Shown piece by piece: positions 50,886 to 63,250 of a DNA stretch of 64,000 nucleotides. Below the pieces are notes generated by a model. That model searched no databases and was not told the origin of the DNA. It was given only the letters and a program-made list of their open reading frames with translations. The number at the start of each line of letters is the position of its first letter. Position 1 is the stretch's first letter. This DNA comes from Zoroaster sp. YZ-2022 (taxonomy: Eukaryota; Echinodermata; Asteroidea; Forcipulatida; Zoroasteridae). The stretch lies in assembly GCA_029582265.1 (NCBI GenBank), contig JAQQFT010000023.1:4871688-4935687 (forward strand), written 5' to 3'. The translations under genes and the position numbers were made by a program.

Positions 50886-52050
50886 AAGAAATGTGAAACC
50901 GTTCCTGTGATGTCATATTTTTCATCGGTTAATTACCAAATCTTTTTTTTTAAATAAAATTTAAAAAATTTTGTTACGTTAGGGAAAAATAAATTTTATA
51001 CCCCCACCCCAATAAAAAACTCCCTATCTTTTTTAATGGGTTAAATACAATCACATCGACGTGTTTGCGGCGTGTGGGGTTATGGGACAATTTTTAGTGT
51101 TGGTTAAAAAAAGGTCTTCGATTTCCTGAAAAATTAAAACCTTCTTGAATTTTGGGGTTTTAAAAAATTTCCCTTTTTTCCCTTTTTTAAAAGAAAGCCA
51201 TTTTAAACGTCTTTTGGGGGCATTCGTCGTTGCTTGTCCTGTTTAACTAACGGTAACTTAGTTACGTCGTGGGGGTACGTAACTCTTTTAAAATGGCCCC
51301 TTTTCAAAATATAAACAGATGCCCCAAAAATGTATTTAGAATATAAATAAGGATGGAAAATTCAGTTTTGGTTTTGGCAATTTTTAAAAAACTTTATCCA
51401 TATTTTGAAATTTTTTTTTTCTAAAAATCTTGTTTTTGCAAAATAAATAATACCTGTGTTTGTTCCCTTCCCAGATAAAAATCAACACTGGAAATTTTTC
51501 GGAAAAAATACTATTAGTACAAACATTTTGGTCCTCTCCTGACCTCTCAAAATCACATGAAACTATAATTATGAGTATATGAGACTCGGCAATTTCTAAA
51601 TCCCTTTTCTTTTGATGCCCTTTCGTGCGAAACTTTTCTTTAATTTTTAAAATTGTAAAGAATAATTGTTTTTTTGGCAAACCAATGCCCTTTTCAATTT
51701 AATGGTCCCTATTAAGTTACTATTTTCCCCATTCATAAATTAAAACTTTCAATTTTTTCAAATACTTTTTCTTTGTCCATGTCTTTAAAACCCTTTCCCT
51801 ATTATTTTTGATTTCCCGGGACATATAATTTTTTTCACAAAAATTTGAACTTCTCAAAATTTCTCTTTTGATGAAAGAAAAAAAATACAAAAACAAAAAA
51901 ATTTAAAATAAAATTTTGGTTCTGACCAGGGGGTATCCATCACAAGAACTTGGGGGGGGGGCAGACATTTTTTCCCAAATTCCGATTCAATGACAACCTT
52001 GAATGTCCCCCATTCGAACTGTCACTAAATCTACAAAAGGCGTACATTTT
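50886..52050. other. No gene seen
   Basis: Homopolymer-rich AT sequence. A 98-codon minus-strand frame (51384-51680) has no recognisable domain. No clear repeat. Confidence 0.45.
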
Positions 52051-52054
52051 TTTT

Positions 52055-53930
52055 AAAATCGATTGATTCTTTTTCTTGTCAACAAAGGATCATGGTTGGG
52101 TTCATTTACACAAAAGTCTTTTCCTTGTTACATGTGTAAACCATGTATCTTTCTGTTGGTTACAAGTATGGGTTATAAACAGGTCAACAATGGGGTTTTT
52201 TGATTGGGGGGGGGAAGTGTGTAACCAAAAAAGTCAGTCATAAACCAACAGACGTTAAAATAAATATGTATTTCATTTTTTTATTAGCAATTTAACACCC
52301 TTTTCTTTGATTATTTTGTCTAACAATTTATGTCAAAATGGCATCTAATCTTTGGTTGAATTCTGTAGTATGGTGCACCCAAACATTTTGAATTTTAAAT
52401 AAATTAAAATTTGTTAAAATTTTATAAATTTTTTAATTATTTGCGAAAGGTAAAAAAAGACGTTTTAAAGCATGTCACAATAAGGAGATGGATTACTTTT
52501 CCCTATCATTGTCAATTTATCTTTTTTTGTTATAACAACCTAAAAAGTTAAATTTATTTTTATAAAACTTAACAAAGATAAATAAATTTTGGGGCCTTTT
52601 AAATCTAAAATTAAAATTTGTCCATAAAAAAAGTGAAAAAAAAATTATAATTTGATCCAGTGGATATATTCTGTTTCTTGTCAACAAGGATCATGGTTGG
52701 GTTCATTTCACGGGAAATTTCCCTTGTTACTTGAAATCCTCCCTCATTTTGTTGTTTAAAATGGTTAAACATGTCAAAAAAGTGGTTTCAATTGATTTGG
52801 GGGGGAAATGTAACCAAAAAAGAGGTCATGACAAAGACGTTAAAATAAATATGTTTTTTTTTATTGGCAATTTACAAGCATCCAACAACTCTTTGATTTT
52901 TCAATATCTAACAATTTATGTCAAAATGGCATCTGATCTTTAAACTTTGCCAATCATGCAACCTTAAAAATTTAAAAAAATCAATGTAAATTTGTTTTCA
53001 AATTTTATAAATAATTTTTAATTATTTCGTAAATTGAAAACAAAGACAGTTTAAAAGCATGCCCTGGAGATCTTGTCATTTTATAATTGTTTTATATTTT
53101 TTTCAACTAAAATAAATATATTAAAAATAAAGATTAAATTTATTTTTGTACAAATTTAAATACCAAAAAAAAAATTTTTTGGGGCTTCATTTAAATCAAA
53201 AAATTAAAAGGTTTTTTCCATAAACAAAGTGAAAATCAATTATCAGTTTGATCCAGTGGATATATTTCTTTTTTTTTTAACGGATTGTTGGGTTCATTAC
53301 CAAGTCTTTTCCTTTTACGTGTAAACCATTCCTCATTTCTAGATTGGTTACAAATTGGGTTAAACGGGGTCAAAAAAGGGGTTTTTTGTTTGGGGGGGGG
53401 AAGTGTGTAACCCCAAAAGTAAAATTGACCCAACAGACGTTAAAAAAAATATGTATTTCATTGCTTTTTTTTAAAAAAAGCCTCATACAACTCTTTGATT
53501 ATTTCAATGTCTAACAATTTATGTAAAAGGCATCTGATCTTTGGGTTGTAATTCTGGTTGATGCACCTTTGAATCATTTTACAACCTTAAAAATTAAAAA
53601 TAATGTAAATTTTTTTTAAAATTTTTAACATTATTTTTAAATTTTTTCATATGGGTCAAAAACAGTTTAAAAATGTCACAATAAAAAATTGATTACGGTT
53701 ACTATCTTTTCAATTTATATTATTTTTTTTATAAACTAACCAAAAATTATATATTAAAAAACAAAGTTTAAAATTTATTTTTAAAGACTTAATACCAAAG
53801 AAAAATCAATTTGTTTATTAAATCTAAAATTAAAAGTTTTCCATAAACAAATTAAAAAGAAACCAATTTTCGATTTGATTCAGTGGAAAAATTACTTTTA
53901 ATTTTGTTTGTTGGGAATTTTTTTTTTGAC
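52055..53930 (+). repeat. ~595-bp tandem repeat, three copies
   Basis: Ordered landmarks recur: GGATCATGGTTGGGTTCATT (52086, 52687, degraded at 53281), GACGTTAAAATAAATATG (52251, 52836, 53436), AACAATTTATGTCAAAATGG (52323, 52910, 53513) and GATCCAGTGG (52654, 53250, GATTCAGTGG 53877). Spacings are 585-627 bp, and a fourth copy starts and fades after 53880. A G-run followed by GTGTAACC lies in each. All copies are on the same strand; no coding frame is conserved. Confidence 0.75.
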
Positions 53931-54680
53931 AACTTTTTGCGAGGGGCAGTGGAAGATGGAAAGCACGGTCAACTTTCTTTAATTTTTCTAAAGTGTTATA
54001 AACTTTTTTCTAATGAAGGCTTTTGCTAAAGGGAAAAAAGGGGAAATATTTATAGGGTTTCTCCCTGTAAAAACCCCCCAACAATTTAACCCCCCTGCTC
54101 TGTTTGACCCAATTTTTAACCCAGCTACTATACATTACCCCCTTCTTCTTAAAACTTTTCCCATAATAACGTTGAATGGGTTGATCGGGCCCTACAACCT
54201 AAACTATTTTCTATGAGTGTTTTTTAAGGGATTTATCATCTGTATGGTTTGAAAACATGTGTTGGGCTGGTTGATATTTAAAATAAAAACATTTTTCCCA
54301 AGCCCTTGTTTTTTCTAATTTATTAAATTTCCCCTTTCAATTGAACAAAATATCTCAGAACTAAATGACCTTTAAAAAAAAAAACAAATTAATTCCTTAT
54401 ATTAATACGTAATTCGGGAAATGAGTTACTTTTTGTCAAGGGTCAATTTGGCACCAGAAAGATTTTAAAAATTTTAAAAAGGTTATCTCATTTCAATTTA
54501 ATGTAATTGCAAATTTTTTTTTTCATAATCATGAGGAATTTTATGACCTTAAAACCCCATAAACCTTTCTTCCTGTCCAAACGGGGAAGTTCTTAACACA
54601 TTCTAAAAAAATATTGTTTTTTAAATAAAATTGTTTTTTTAAAGATGAAACCCCTCCTATGATTTTCATCATGTTTTTGT
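53931..54680. other. No gene seen
   Basis: AT-rich sequence. A 67-codon open frame at 54013-54216 has no recognisable domain. Confidence 0.45.
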
Positions 54681-54687
54681 TGAACAG

Positions 54688-54840
54688 TTATCAAAACACC
54701 GTGTGTTTGTTCTCAAACATACCCCATTTTTTCTTCCTTCTTCTTCTTCTTCTCCCCTGACTGTCCACTTCAAACTTAACGAAATTTGGGTGTAAAAACT
54801 TAACAAGTAGATGAAACTCGGTTTTTGGTGCCCCCTTTTG
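54688..54840 (+). repeat. Leader repeat with short TTC tract
   Basis: TTATCAAAACACCGTGTG, CTCAAACATACC, a short TTC tract (about 54731-54752), CCCCTGACTGTCC, ACTTCAAACTTAACG, then AAGTAGATGAAACTCGG lead into the ~130-bp array at 54856. This is the best preserved copy of the module's left part. Confidence 0.6.
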
Positions 54841-55990
54841 ACCTTACTTCCTGTCAAACCCGGTCAAATTTAAAATTAAAAAATATATTCCAACCAAAAA
54901 ATAAATTCAAAATTTTTCATCTTGTACAGATCTTTGTAAAATAAAAATCCCCCAATTTGACCCCCTTTGCCCAAACCGGAAGTCAAGTTAAATATTAAAA
55001 CAAATCATTCTCAAAAACCCACAAGAAAAATTTCCCAAATTATTTCACCATTTCGATTGTTATTGTCAACAAATATTTTCAAAAGGTAAATTTGCTTTAT
55101 TTCCCTTCCCCAAAGGGGTCAAGTTTAATTTTTAAAAAAAATCATATCTCAACCCCAAGATAAATTTCCCAAATTTTTTCACCATTTACAGTTGTTAATT
55201 TTAAAAATATTTTAAAAGGTGCCCCAATTTTGACCATTTCCCTGTAAAAAAATAATTAAATTTAAAAAAATCATATCCAACAACCACAAGAGAGTTACAA
55301 TTCTTTCCTTTTTCAGATCGTTAATTGTCAAAAAATTTTGAAAAAAAAAATTTGACCTTATTTCCCTGTCCAAACCGAGTCAAAGTTTAATATTTAAAAA
55401 TCATATCTAAACAACCCCAAATAGGAAAATTAACATTTTTAATTTTTAAAGTTGTTTTGTCAAAATATTTAAAAATGACCCCAATTTGACCTTTTTCCCT
55501 GTCAAACCAGTAAAAGTTTAATATTTAAAAAATCATATCTCAAAAACCAAAATAAATTCCCAAATTTTTAAACCATTGACGGTCGTTTTGTAAAAATATT
55601 TACAAAAAAATTGTTCCCTGCCCAAACCGGAAAGTCAAATTTTTTTTAAAAAATCATCTCAAAACCACAATAAATTAAAATTGTTGTACCATTGTACAGA
55701 TCTTAAATTGTAAAAAATATTTATATAATTTTGCCTTATTTCCCTGTCCAAACCATGAAGTTTTTCATTCTCAACAACCACGGGGGAAAAATTGACATTT
55801 TGTACCATTGTCAGTTTGTTTTTTAAAGTTTTTCCCGGTGAAAATTGACCTTCCTGCCCAAACCGGAAAGTCAAGTTTAATATTAAAATAATTTCAAAAT
55901 TCAGTATTTTTTATTCAAAAAAACTTCGAGAACAAAAAAGACTTAACATTGTTCTCAACATAATTGATCGTAACCATTTAATTTCCCGCC
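54841..55990 (+). repeat. ~130-bp tandem array, block 2
   Basis: Same unit and orientation as block 1. The AAACCGG(A)AGTCAA landmark or remnants lie near 54856, 54973, 55105, 55240, 55372, 55504, 55624, 55750 and 55860, spaced 109-135 bp. Where intact, the landmark includes ACTTCC...GGAAGT as a small inverted pair. Indels break every frame. Confidence 0.72.
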
Positions 55991-56027
55991 CCTTTGTTTT
56001 GTTGTGACAAAACTTATATCAAAAATT

Positions 56028-56135
56028 CTTCTTCTCGGTCTGTCAAAAAAACCAATATTCAAATTTCCCAAAACTTGAAACTTTGTCAGGAAAACAAGTA
56101 GTGAAACTCGAGTTGTGGTGACAATTGACCCCCCT
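56028..56135 (+). repeat. Leader repeat, third module
   Basis: TTCTTCTTCTCGGTCTGTC, ACTTGAAACTTTGTCAGG, ACAAGTAGTGAAACTCGAG and TTGTGGTGAC match the module order at 54731-54830; CTCGAGTTGTGG at 56107 is shared exactly with 49769. The TTC tract is reduced to about three repeats. Confidence 0.6.
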
Positions 56136-56540
56136 GCCCAAAACCGGGTGTTTAATTTTTAAAAAATATCTAACAACCCAGGTAAATTGACTTTTTTTTT
56201 TCCCATTGCATGTTGTTTTGTCGAAAATATTTAAAAAATGCCCCCAATTTTTTTCCCTTCCTTTAAAAGGGTAAGTTTTTTTTTAAAAAACAATCATATC
56301 CCCAAAAACCCACAAAAAAATTTCCCTTTTTATCCCTTTAAGCCCGTTTTGTCAAGTATTTGTAAAATTTTATATTTCCCTGTACCGAGTAAATTTTAAT
56401 TTTAAAAAATTTTCTAAAACCCACAAGGGAAAATTTCCCAAATTTTTTGCCATTCGATCCTAATTTCAAAATATATTTAAAAAGATAAATTTTTATTTGT
56501 AAAACCGGGAAAAAAAATTATTTTAAAAATTATCTCAAAA
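56136..56540 (+). repeat. ~130-bp tandem array, block 3
   Basis: Degraded copies of the ~130-bp unit: AAACCGGGTG near 56145, a remnant near 56270, CTGTACCGAGTAAA near 56382 and AAAACCGGGA near 56500, with CAACCCAGGTAAATT-type words between. It ends near 56540, where higher-complexity sequence begins. Confidence 0.6.
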
Positions 56541-58600
56541 CAGTGGGAGCTCCGCCCAATCTGGATTTGAAAAACTCCTTCAGTGCCGCAAAGAACTTGT
56601 TCTTGTGGGCCCCTCCCTTTAAAAGACCTATAAAGACGGCACTGTTGCCACAAAAACAATGTGATATTTTAAAAGGTTATTATCCTTTTTTGACAATTAC
56701 AAATTCTGAAAGTAAATTGACTTAAAATTAAAATCTTCCTATTATAAAATAACATTTCAAACAGAAAAAGGTAACATCACCATTATATTTTAAAAACAAA
56801 AAAAAACAATGAAACAAACATAAAAAACATCACCTAAAAAGAACAAAATGATTCTGTTATTTTTTTAAAGAAAAAAAATTTTAAATTTCCCAAATGACTT
56901 TTCCCTTGATAAACATAGGAAAAGGGGTTTAAACCCTATAAATACATTTATTTTTTCTTAATTTGGATTTAAATTCTAAAGTATTATCTAAGAATGGAAT
57001 TTAGATTTTACTCTATTTTCAAAACTTTCTTTGAGTTGAATTTTCTTAATTTTTTGTTTCAACAGTTTGTTTCCCCTCCCAGAACAAAATCGGTCAAACG
57101 TTACGTGTAGTAAGTATATTTTGTAAAATGTTCTGTTTTGGATTGTGCTTGTCTGGTGGTGTGGGTTGGACAAAATGATGTAAATACCAGTAAAAAACCC
57201 CTTTGTACATTTGGTCAACATCAAAAGGGGATTAACGTTTTGTTTCTGTGCAATTTGCCTGTACTTAATAAGAGGTTGGTTTTTATCAAAAACCCTAAAG
57301 ATTCTGGGATTTGTATGCTCTGTTCTTTTAATTTCAAAATGGGTTGAAAGGAGAAAAAATTGTGCCTTTTTAAAATTGTTTAAAATTTTCTATATTCCCA
57401 TTTGAAACCGATGACCACTTTTTTGGGAAGCAGTTTTTTTAAAACTTATGAAATAACCATTATAATCGGATAAACCAAACTTAACACAGTTGTTTCAAAG
57501 CTTTTTTTCTAAGGGGTAAATCGACTAGAAAAAAATTATTTTTTCCCGTTAAAATTAAACAAAGACAGGGGGGTCCTCGTTTCCTATTTAATCTTAATAC
57601 TCAATTCTGTTATTCTAAGATTAATTTCGACTGTTATTTTCCAATAAATAAATTTATAAAAATTGTAATTTTAAAATTTTTTATCCTCAAGAAAATAAAA
57701 ATATTAAAAGACGTACATTATGTAAAAATTTTAATAAATTTTTTCTCAATCAATCAATTTTGCTCCTATGTTTTTTAAAAACTTTTTCTCCAACTGGTTT
57801 TGGTTTAAATTATTGGTTCAAGAAAAATATACTTTGAAACAGTTTTAATGGTATTTTTTGTCCTTCCCCTTCCTTTAAAATTTCTAAATTTTAAATTAAG
57901 TTTTAAAAAACCCTCAACAGTTGACACTCCGGGGTAGACACAATCGGTCATTGCCACAGATAGGACAAAAGCTCAATGTTGACTAATCATTCACCCGGGG
58001 GTTCATCTGGGAAGATCTTTTTAAAAAAATTTTAAAAATTTTTGATTTAAGTCTAAAAGACAACATTTAATTTTTTTCCCCAAACCCCCTAAACCCCCAA
58101 AAGGCTTTCCGAACTGCTGAATCAAAAAGTTGCAGCCCTTGCCAAAATCCCCCAAGAACAAAGGTTCTTTTCTTGTACTGAATCAACAAAACAACAACTT
58201 TTTTTTTTTGCATCTTGATAATTGACAGGGTTGGGTTTACATTTTAAAAAATGGGTCAATTTGAAAATTATAAAAACACCAAAGTGATTCTTACAACTTT
58301 TAAATTCCCAAACTATGTTTTATGATGGGTCAGCAAATTTTCCCCCATGATCGAAAAAAACCCTTGTTTTTTGTAAAATTATCAAAATTTTTTATTTGAA
58401 AAAGCAAAACGGAAACATTTTAAGTTACAAATTGCACATCAAAATAGAACCGGGGGTTTTTTAAAATATTATACAAAAAAATTTTTTTAAAAAATCTCAA
58501 ATTTTTTTGCAAATTTAAAAAAAATATTAAAAATGTTTTTTAAAAATTTCTTTGTTTCGTTCATAATATGAATTTCATTTACCCAAAAAAATAATCTTTA
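56541..58600. other. No supported gene; one higher-complexity patch
   Basis: 56541-56660 is unlike its flanks and open for 60 codons on both strands (plus strand from ATG 56543 or nearby), preceded by AAAACAG, an acceptor-like end. No family recognised. The remainder is AT-rich with inflated homopolymers and nothing identifiable. Confidence 0.35.
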
Positions 58601-58825
58601 TGTCCGGGTAGCCCCGGTGGTCAATAAAAAATTTATGTTTTTCTTCTGGAATTTCTTCATTATTTTATTTGGGTTTTATGAAAATTTTATTTTCTTTTTT
58701 TTACATTTAAAAGATATCGATCTAAAAAACATGCAATATCACGAACAAATTACCGACTGCGACATGTTCGGGGGGTGGCTCACCTGGTTGAAGGGTAATC
58801 ATATTGTGTCCAAAAAATTCTAAAT
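58601..58825 (+). repeat. Possible tRNA-derived SINE fragments
   Basis: GGGTAGCCCCGGTGG (58606) and GGTGGCTCACCTGGTTGAAG (58774) each resemble the A-box end of a tRNA (TRGYNNANNNGG), 170 bp apart. No matching B box (GGTTCGANNCC) is intact downstream. Consensus errors could have destroyed it, or the matches are chance. Confidence 0.2.
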
Positions 58826-61800
58826 ATCCACTACATGTTTATGAATGTCATTTTTAAATTTAAAAAATTTTATTAAAAAGAAATTTAACATTTCTAGGTT
58901 CCTTTTTAAAGGCCTGTGATCGGGGAACTGCGTACTATTTTTATAATGGTCAATTGCTCAATTTCCCAAATAGGAGAAAAAAAATAAAACGTGCAAAAAA
59001 AAAAAAAAAATGGGCGTTTTTGCGTTTTTTCCCTTTTGGGAAATTTCCCTTTCGGGGAATTGTCGTATTAATTCATCACAAAAAATTTCATACTAAAATT
59101 TGGCTTTCGGATAAAAACCCCACGGTTGCTGGGAAAAAAAGTTTCATGATGGACATTGGTAAAAAATATTGTTTCTGTTGCATCCCCTATCGTTGACACG
59201 CAGGGGACCCCCGGCGTGGTCTGAAACAAACCAAATGGAAAGAAGTCCTCGATATTTTTTTGGGCGAAATATATATTAAAAGTATTTCGGAAGGTTTATG
59301 AATGATTTAAAAATTTTTTATTAAACCACAATACCAAAAATTGAAATTTATAAATTTTGCGATGTTTTTTTAAATTTATGGATTGTCCAAAATTTTTTTT
59401 TGGGTAAAAAATAACAAAAAGAACAGTCGTATGGGGAAAATTCAGTGGTTAGGACAAAACCGTTTTTTAAATTAAAATTTTTAAAAGCTGACTTGATGTA
59501 AATCAAAAAGGGAAAACCTGTAATCCAAAAAAACAATTTGGTTGTCCTTTTTTCAAAGAAAAAAAAATTTCACTTGTTTTTTGATATTGGTTTAAAGTTT
59601 TACCTTCCTTTTAAATTTTAAATATAAAAAAATCTTTAAAAAAGTTTCCGAAATCCCCCCCAGTGGGCTACAAAAAATTTATGGACTCGTTTGGCCACGG
59701 ACATACTCCAAAAAAATTTATGTGAAAAAAAAATTTTAAAAATCGTTTAAATTCAACTTCAAAAATAAAAAAATATTTTCTGGCAAAAAAAAACAATTCG
59801 CATTCACCCAAGGGGGTAAAATTTAAAAAATTGTCCCAATAGATGGAAATAATTCCTTCCCATTTCTAGGGGCAATATCTGTCAAAAAGGATATATTTTT
59901 TCTGATTAAATTGAACAGTAAACCCTCATTAAGTACATTCCAAATCAAAAAGGGGTTTTTTATGGGAAGCATTTCTTTTTTTTGATGGGCAAAAAAATAA
60001 AGATTTTGTAACATTGGGGGTAGTAAAAATTTTAAAAAAAAATATTTTAGTACCATTGGAAAACCATAAAAAGCATTAAAAAAAGTATAAATATTTTGAA
60101 GGTTAAAATTAAAAGTTATGACGATTTAAATATTGTTGGGGTTTTATTTATTGCTTTTTAATGAAAACGAAGAAAAATTTGACCTTTTTGGGCTTTCTGA
60201 ACTAAAATGTCATAACTGTTTTTATCCCAAAAGATTTTAATAAAAATTTCAGTGAAAAAACCTTTAATAAAAACATTTTGCAACTGTTTTCCTCATTCAT
60301 GAACAACAGTTCCCATTTTTTAAAATTTTTAAATTTCTAATGGGCTCAAAGTGCATTTTCTTTATTTTCAGATGTGACTCAGGGAAAAAAAATGAACTTT
60401 TTAACCACAACCAAAAAAGACATAATTTATTTGATTTTTCCCCCCCGAAAAAAATAAAAGTAATATCTCCAGGCATGTCATTAAATCCAAATAATGTTTT
60501 TCTTGATGTTTATGATTGGTTTAAAATCTAAATTAATCTGGGGTTTTTAAATTTATTTTTTATGTCTTTGGTGAATTAGATCTTCAATCTCAAAAAAAAT
60601 AATAATAATAAAATTTTTTTTTGGACATTTTCCTGAAAAAACACGGATCAAAAATTTCTGGGCCCTTAAATTAAATAATAATAAAATTAAAATTAATCCA
60701 TAAATAATCAAAATAACAAATAAAACAATAAAATATGAAATTAAATACTGCAAAAAAAACACCTGTGTTTGTAAACTTGGAGCAATCCGTTTAAAATTGG
60801 TCCGTGACCTCCAATCGCGTTTCATTTATTTTGAACAGAAAAACCCCCACATCAAAATCCTTTAAACATCATTTTCTCAAAGGCATTTTCTAATCATAAA
60901 TAAAGTAACATTCATAAGTCTCATTTTGTATGTTTTTTGAAACGGGGTTTTAAAGGCAGTGACATAACGTTCGGCCGTGTGTACATTTTTACAATTTAGA
61001 AAATTTTTCCCTTGACAAACATTTTGTGACCTGTCAAAAAAAATTGGGGTGATCATACCTTCAAATTCCCCCCCGATGACAAATATACTAAAAAAAATAA
61101 TAAAATTTAAAAAATATAAAAATATATCTTGGGGAATGAATCGATGACTTGGCCCGAAACTTTGATGGGTTTTATTTTTTATTTTTCAAACCCCTTGGAA
61201 AAAAAACAAAATGAATGATAAGGGTTATGTGTCCATCAACAATACCTGTGTTTTTATCCTAAAAAATGGCTAAAACCAAAATGATGGCCCCCACAGCGGC
61301 CGTCATCCCATTTGGCCCTTCCCCGGACCGCACGTGGCGTTGTGACCCTAACATTTGTCTCATGACTTTTTAACATGGTTAAACTTTTGCTGTTGGTTCA
61401 AGTGCTTCTTGGTTTAAAAAGAAAGCAGTGATGATATCTCGGGCTAAACATTAATTTCAAGTATTGGATGGACATTTTTTTTCCTTGTTAAAGAGTAACA
61501 AATCAAAAAAGTATTTCCCAAAATTCAAGTGTTGAATACATTCTGATTTTCTTCCGAAAATGTTTGTGGATCTCTTGATTGTAAATCTCCCGTAAAAAAA
61601 ATTGGTAGAGCCTAATGCAAAAACCCCAAAAAATTTTTAAAAAACAATCTTTTAAAAAGATTTTTTTCCTCTCCCTTCCTCACTCTAGGAAATGCCCGGA
61701 CATCGGCCCCCGGCCCCACTTCAAAAATTTGAATTTTTAACTTTCGTGTCTAATTATGATGTAAAATTTGTGATTAGTGCTTTCAGAATAACTGTCAAAA

Positions 61801-62700
61801 AATTTTAAAATTTCTATATTTCACCTACAAGGAAGATCAAAGATAAAATTAAAAAAAAGGGAAAAATTTTCCCTTTTTTTGCATTTGGGGCTAAGGGGCC
61901 AAAAGGGTAAAAGGGGGGTCCCGTAAATTGTCCTAGATAGCCCCCCTGCCCACCCTTTTGGGTCCCAATTTAAAAATATTCTGAAGTCGTGTGATGTTTG
62001 CCCTATAAGATTCGATAAGGGTTTTACCTAACTTTTAATTTTTTGTTTTCTGTTTAGTTAAAAATATTCTTTCCCGTAAATTTTTAAAAATAACATATCC
62101 TCTTGTTTGGTTTTTTTAATTTATTATTTTTTTGTATTCTTGTGTTGTTTCCCTTTTTTTTCATAAATTTTTTTTACTTTAATTTATTTTCTTAAAAAAC
62201 TTTCTTGCTTTTGGCTTTAAAGTTATTGTTTGTTTTTAAAATTTTTGTTATTTATTCTTAAATTTTTATTCTATTTTATTTTTCACATTTCAAGTTTTAT
62301 AACTTGTGAAAAAAACCTTGGTTGAAAGGGTTCCCTGTATAAATAAGTTTAAAAATGCTAAAATACCCAAAAAAAAACAAAAGTATGAAGCAGCAAAGTT
62401 AAATACCAACATTTAAGTGCAGGGTCAGTGAAGTTAAAAAAGAGCTGGTGTTTCTCATTTAAAGTGTCATATAACATGATGATAAGTTTTTTTAAATTAT
62501 TTCTTTGATTCTCCCCTACACCTCTGGATCAATTTTATATTCTCGCATGTCTTTGAAACAAATTCTATACCGATATTTTTAAACGATTCATAGTTTTTCT
62601 TTCAAAAAAAAAGTAGGGATCCCCGTTACTTTTTGTAAAGGGTGTTTTTGTAGCTTATTTGTGTTTTGTCATTGAAAAATTTACCCCACCCTCCCTCGTG
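58826..62700. other. No gene seen
   Basis: Long AT-rich stretch dominated by A and T homopolymers. Short frames (for example 60553-60825 minus, hydrophobic and low-complexity) carry no recognisable domain. A GC patch at 61290-61340 is too short and distorted to interpret. Confidence 0.45.
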
Positions 62701-63250
62701 TCATTCTTCCATTCAAACTAAGATCGCCAGATTTTCTGCGTCGCGTTGTTGTGTCTGTACGACTCCCCCGTATGGAAACAGACAACCGGAACCCGTCGAA
62801 AAAAAATTTAAAACCCCCTTCCCCTGGTGACCTCTTTTTAAACGAAAACTCTCAAAACCCTGGAACGGTTGTCACTTTTGGGGGTTTCGCTCGTTCACTA
62901 ACTTGGTTCCAAATCTGTGATCGTGTTTTTCGCCCGGCCAAAAAGTATCGCATTAAATAGCGCCTCTTTTTTAACCTCCCCTAATTCGTCCCAAACTTGG
63001 GGAAAGTTGTTCATCGTTTCACACCCCATTGTTTTTCCAAAGTGGACGGGAAAATCTGGTTTCGGAAACTCAAAAGCCTTATAACGGGAAAATTCAAACT
63101 AAATTCTCAGGATTGGATGTATAAAAAAAACAACAATGGGTGGAAGTTTGCTGCGAAGTTGTATGCAACAACTGGTGAGATACTATTGAAACCGAAATCC
63201 CCAGGTGAAAATATCCTCAATTTTGTAAAGCAACCCAAGGTTATATAATC
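62700..63250 (+). other. Higher-complexity stretch with two open frames, identity unknown
   Basis: Frames at 62751-62960 (69 codons) and 62997-63248 (83 codons) have more balanced composition than elsewhere in this contig. The second is basic, with aromatic residues spread through it (for example LKSLITGKFKLNSQDW). I recognise no family. They could be exons, or transposon pieces split by an indel between 62957 and 62997. Confidence 0.2.
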
